From: Ancylobacter novellus DSM 506
GTDB taxonomy: Bacteria; Pseudomonadota; Alphaproteobacteria; Rhizobiales; Xanthobacteraceae
Length of the DNA: 64,000 nucleotides
Direction: 5' to 3'
NCBI RefSeq assembly: GCF_000092925.1
Contig: NC_014217.1
Location: forward strand, 2,604,001-2,668,000
Positions 61,915-64,000 of this stretch are shown piece by piece. A model generated the notes under the pieces. It was not told the origin of the DNA, searched no databases, and saw nothing but the letters and a program-made list of their open reading frames with translations. The stretch's first letter is position 1, and each line of letters begins with the position of its first letter. The position numbers were made by a program, and so were the translations under genes.

Positions 61915-62466
61915 ATGATCCGCTTCACCCTGCGCCGCGCGCTGCGCGGCACCGAGGACCGTATCGGCTTCCTCATCCTCGCCGCCGCCCTCGCCCTCTT
62001 CGCCGTGCAGCCGGCCTTTGCCCATGACTACAAGATCGGCCAGCTCGAGATCGGCCATCCCTGGGCGCGCATGACGCCCGCCGGCGCCAAGGTCGGCGGC
62101 GGCTATCTCAGCGTCGAGAATGACGGCAAGGAAGCCGACCGCCTCGTTTCCGGCACCGCCGAAATCTCCGACCGCGTGGAAATCCACGAGATGACCGTCA
62201 AGGACGGGGTGATGAACATGCGCATGCTCGCGGATGGGATCGAAATTCCGGCCGGCGGCGAGCTCAAGCTGGCGCCCGGCGGCTATCACCTCATGTTCAT
62301 CGGGCTGAAGCAGCCGCTCAAGCAGGGCGAGAGTTTCAAGGGCACGCTCACCTTCGCCAAGGCAGGCACGGTGAACGTCGAGTTCAAGATCGAGGGCATG
62401 GGCGGACCCAAGGCCGCGCCGGCGGCCGAGGACCATAGCGGCCATATGGCACCGCCGACCAACTAG
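61915..62466 (+). CDS. PCu(A)C-type periplasmic copper chaperone
   Basis: A 183-residue exported protein. Its signal peptide lies near residues 15-36, with cleavage at A-F-A. The PCu(A)C copper site is visible as I-H-E-M-T near residue 94, M-x-M-R-M next, and Y-H-L-M-F about 30 residues later, matching the H-x-M...M...H-x-M pattern. The C-terminal tail H-S-G-H-M may add metal ligands. The family delivers copper to cytochrome oxidase or imports it. It lies between DUF2946 and PepSY genes. Confidence 0.93.
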   Translation: MIRFTLRRALRGTEDRIGFLILAAALALFAVQPAFAHDYKIGQLEIGHPWARMTPAGAKVGGGYLSVENDGKEADRLVSGTAEISDRVEIHEMTVKDGVMNMRMLADGIEIPAGGELKLAPGGYHLMFIGLKQPLKQGESFKGTLTFAKAGTVNVEFKIEGMGGPKAAPAAEDHSGHMAPPTN

Positions 62467-62565
62467 CGCCGCCGCGCCTCAATCGAACCCGCGCGACGTG
62501 CCGCCTGGCTAATGAGCCGGGAGCGCACCCTCGCGCCCTGAAAACCCGTTATCCGGATCGTTCCG

Positions 62566-63918
62566 ATGACCGCCACAGCCACGCCTGCCGCCTCCGTGCG
62601 CGCGGTCGACCTCTACCGCGCTGTCTGGCGCTGGCACTTCTATGCCGGCCTGATGGTGCTGCCCTTCATGATCCTGCTCAGCGTGACCGGTGGGCTCTAT
62701 CTCTTCCGCGACGAGATCGACGGCCTCGTCCATCGCGACCTCAAGCTGGTCGCCACGCGCGAAGCACCCGCACAGGCGCCAAGCGCCTGGATCGACGCCG
62801 CGCTGGCGGCGCGTCCCGACACCGCGCTCAAGGTCAACATGCCGGCGACGCCAGACGCCTCGGCCGAGGTGGTGGTGAAGACCGCCGAGGGCGAGCGCCG
62901 CTCGGTCTATGTCGACCCCTATGATTCCCGCGTGCTCGGCGAGTTGCCCGACCGCGGCACGGTCATGTGGATCGTCCGCCGCCTGCACAGCCTGGCCGAG
63001 TTCGGGACGCTCGCCAATGGCGTCATCGAGATCGTCGGCGGCTGGTCGATCCTGCTGGTCGGCACCGGCTTCTATCTGTGGTGGCCGCGCAAGCAGGCCG
63101 GCGGCGTGCTGACGGTGCGCGGCACGCCCCGACGCCGCGTGTTCTGGCGCGACCTGCACGCGGTGACCGGCGCCGTCGCCGGCCTCGCCATCGGCTTCAT
63201 GTCGCTGTCGGGCATGCCGTGGTCGGTGTTCTGGGGCGCCAAGGTGAACGAGTGGGTGAACAGCTCCAATTACGGCTACCCGGCCGGGCTCTATGTCGAC
63301 GTGCCGATGTCGGACGAGCATCTCGCCCATGCGAACGGCCCGACCGCCTGGTCGCTGGAGCAGGCGCGGATGCCGGAATCCTCCCCCGCTCCCGGCCAGC
63401 CCATCGGCATCGACGAGGCCGCCGCCACCTTCGACCGGCTCGGAGTGGCGCCGGGCTATGCGCTGAGCCTGCCCGGCGGACCCACCGGCGTCTATTCGGC
63501 GGCGGTCTACCCGGACGATTTGTCGAAGCAGCGCGTCGTCCATCTCGACCAGTACAGCGGCAAGCCTCTGCTCGACATGAGCTATGCCGATTACGGCCCC
63601 GCCGCCAAGGCGATGGAATGGGGCATCAACGTCCATATGGGCCAGGAATTCGGGCTGGCGAACCAGCTCCTCATGCTGGCGGTCTGCCTCGCCATCCTCC
63701 TGATGTCGGTCTCGGCCGGGGTGATGTGGTGGAAGCGCCGGCCGAAGGGCTCGCTCGGCATCCCGCCGGCCCCAAGCGATCCTTCGGTGATGCGCGGGCT
63801 CATCGCCCTCATGGCGGTGGTCGGGCTGATCTTCCCGCTGGTCGGGGCCTCGCTGCTGGCGATGGTGCTTCTCGACCTCGCCTTCGCCCGTCGCCGTCCC
63901 CGGACGAGAACCGCTTGA
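62566..63918 (+). CDS. PepSY-associated transmembrane protein
   Basis: A 450-residue PiuB-like PepSY_TM protein. Membrane helices lie around residues 26-48, 155-172, 195-220, 362-385 and 406-438, and periplasmic PepSY-type domains between them. Members are linked to iron or copper uptake, some as membrane reductases with haem-binding histidines; here F-Y-A-G-L and W-R-D-L-H-A-V-T-G are the expected blocks. Together with the DUF2946 and PCu(A)C genes it makes a small metal-uptake group. Confidence 0.88.
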   Translation: MTATATPAASVRAVDLYRAVWRWHFYAGLMVLPFMILLSVTGGLYLFRDEIDGLVHRDLKLVATREAPAQAPSAWIDAALAARPDTALKVNMPATPDASAEVVVKTAEGERRSVYVDPYDSRVLGELPDRGTVMWIVRRLHSLAEFGTLANGVIEIVGGWSILLVGTGFYLWWPRKQAGGVLTVRGTPRRRVFWRDLHAVTGAVAGLAIGFMSLSGMPWSVFWGAKVNEWVNSSNYGYPAGLYVDVPMSDEHLAHANGPTAWSLEQARMPESSPAPGQPIGIDEAAATFDRLGVAPGYALSLPGGPTGVYSAAVYPDDLSKQRVVHLDQYSGKPLLDMSYADYGPAAKAMEWGINVHMGQEFGLANQLLMLAVCLAILLMSVSAGVMWWKRRPKGSLGIPPAPSDPSVMRGLIALMAVVGLIFPLVGASLLAMVLLDLAFARRRPRTRTA

Positions 63919-63975
63919 GCGGGTTCCCGCCCCGCGCCTCTTCCCCTAACATCGCGTTCATGGGAAGGGGCGCGC

Positions 63976-64000
63976 ATGGCACGGCAGAGCATTGAAGAAG
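63976..64000 (+). CDS. Possible start of a downstream gene (cut by window)
   Basis: An ATG at 63976 begins an open frame (M-A-R-Q-S-I-E-E) that runs off the window, preceded by GGAAGGGG at a plausible ribosome-site distance. Only eight codons are visible, so no product can be named. Confidence 0.35.

Overview
The window is a GC-rich (about 70%) chromosomal segment of an alphaproteobacterium, almost certainly of the order Hyphomicrobiales (Rhizobiales). Evidence for this is the CtrA inhibitor SciP, a BA14K protein, a PmtA-type phospholipid methyltransferase, a full phn C-P lyase operon, FCD-type GntR regulators and the typical intergenic palindromic repeats. Gene content would suit Xanthobacteraceae (Ancylobacter, Starkeya or Xanthobacter relatives), but that is inference. 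No phage, IS element, CRISPR array or rRNA was seen. There is one tRNA, elongator Met(CAT).

Layout. 1-2.6 kb: leftward operon DUF1285 > CoA-pyrophosphatase-type NUDIX > DUF6111 > cca (cut by the window edge). 2.8-9.8 kb: rightward MoxR ATPase > DUF58 > BatA/DUF4159 > VWA-like membrane protein. 10-13 kb: alpha/beta hydrolase, DHFR-like reductase, two acetyltransferases. 13-17.6 kb: a membrane diguanylate cyclase, sciP, mnmA and pmtA. 17.6-18.6 kb: an isolated AT-rich gene of unknown function, the clearest foreign gene here. 18.7-27.8 kb: a glutathionyl-hydroquinone reductase-like GST, then the leftward C-P lyase operon phnGHIJKLMN, with phnF and a PPOX flavoprotein divergent from it across a clean palindromic operator. 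phnJ carries a captured intergenic repeat and phnI a repeat-rich insert. 28-38 kb: mixed metabolic and hypothetical genes: an alpha-hydroxyacid oxidase, phosphoesterase/NUDIX divergent pair, GAF-PAS-GGDEF-EAL protein, the tRNA, a DapA-fold protein lacking all three catalytic residues, and a BA14K protein.

38-52 kb is a probable hydroxyacid/acyl-CoA catabolic region. It holds a GlcG/HbpS protein divergent from a TRAP transporter, a large FAD/Fe-S hydroxyacid dehydrogenase divergent from serine-glyoxylate aminotransferase, two paralogous FCD GntR regulators, and a class III CoA-transferase with an enoyl-CoA hydratase. Four intergenic sites share a TTGCATTCATAATTA-like element, suggesting one regulon under the two regulators. 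An HxlR/azoreductase/ABM-monooxygenase module sits among them.

52-64 kb: an orphan amino-acid-binding protein, an L,D-transpeptidase, a complete D-xylose locus (xylA, xylB and a LacI regulator divergent from xylF-xylH-xylG), and a copper-linked group (DUF2946, PCu(A)C chaperone, PepSY membrane protein).

All assignments come from reading translated sequence and recalled family motifs; no database search was run.
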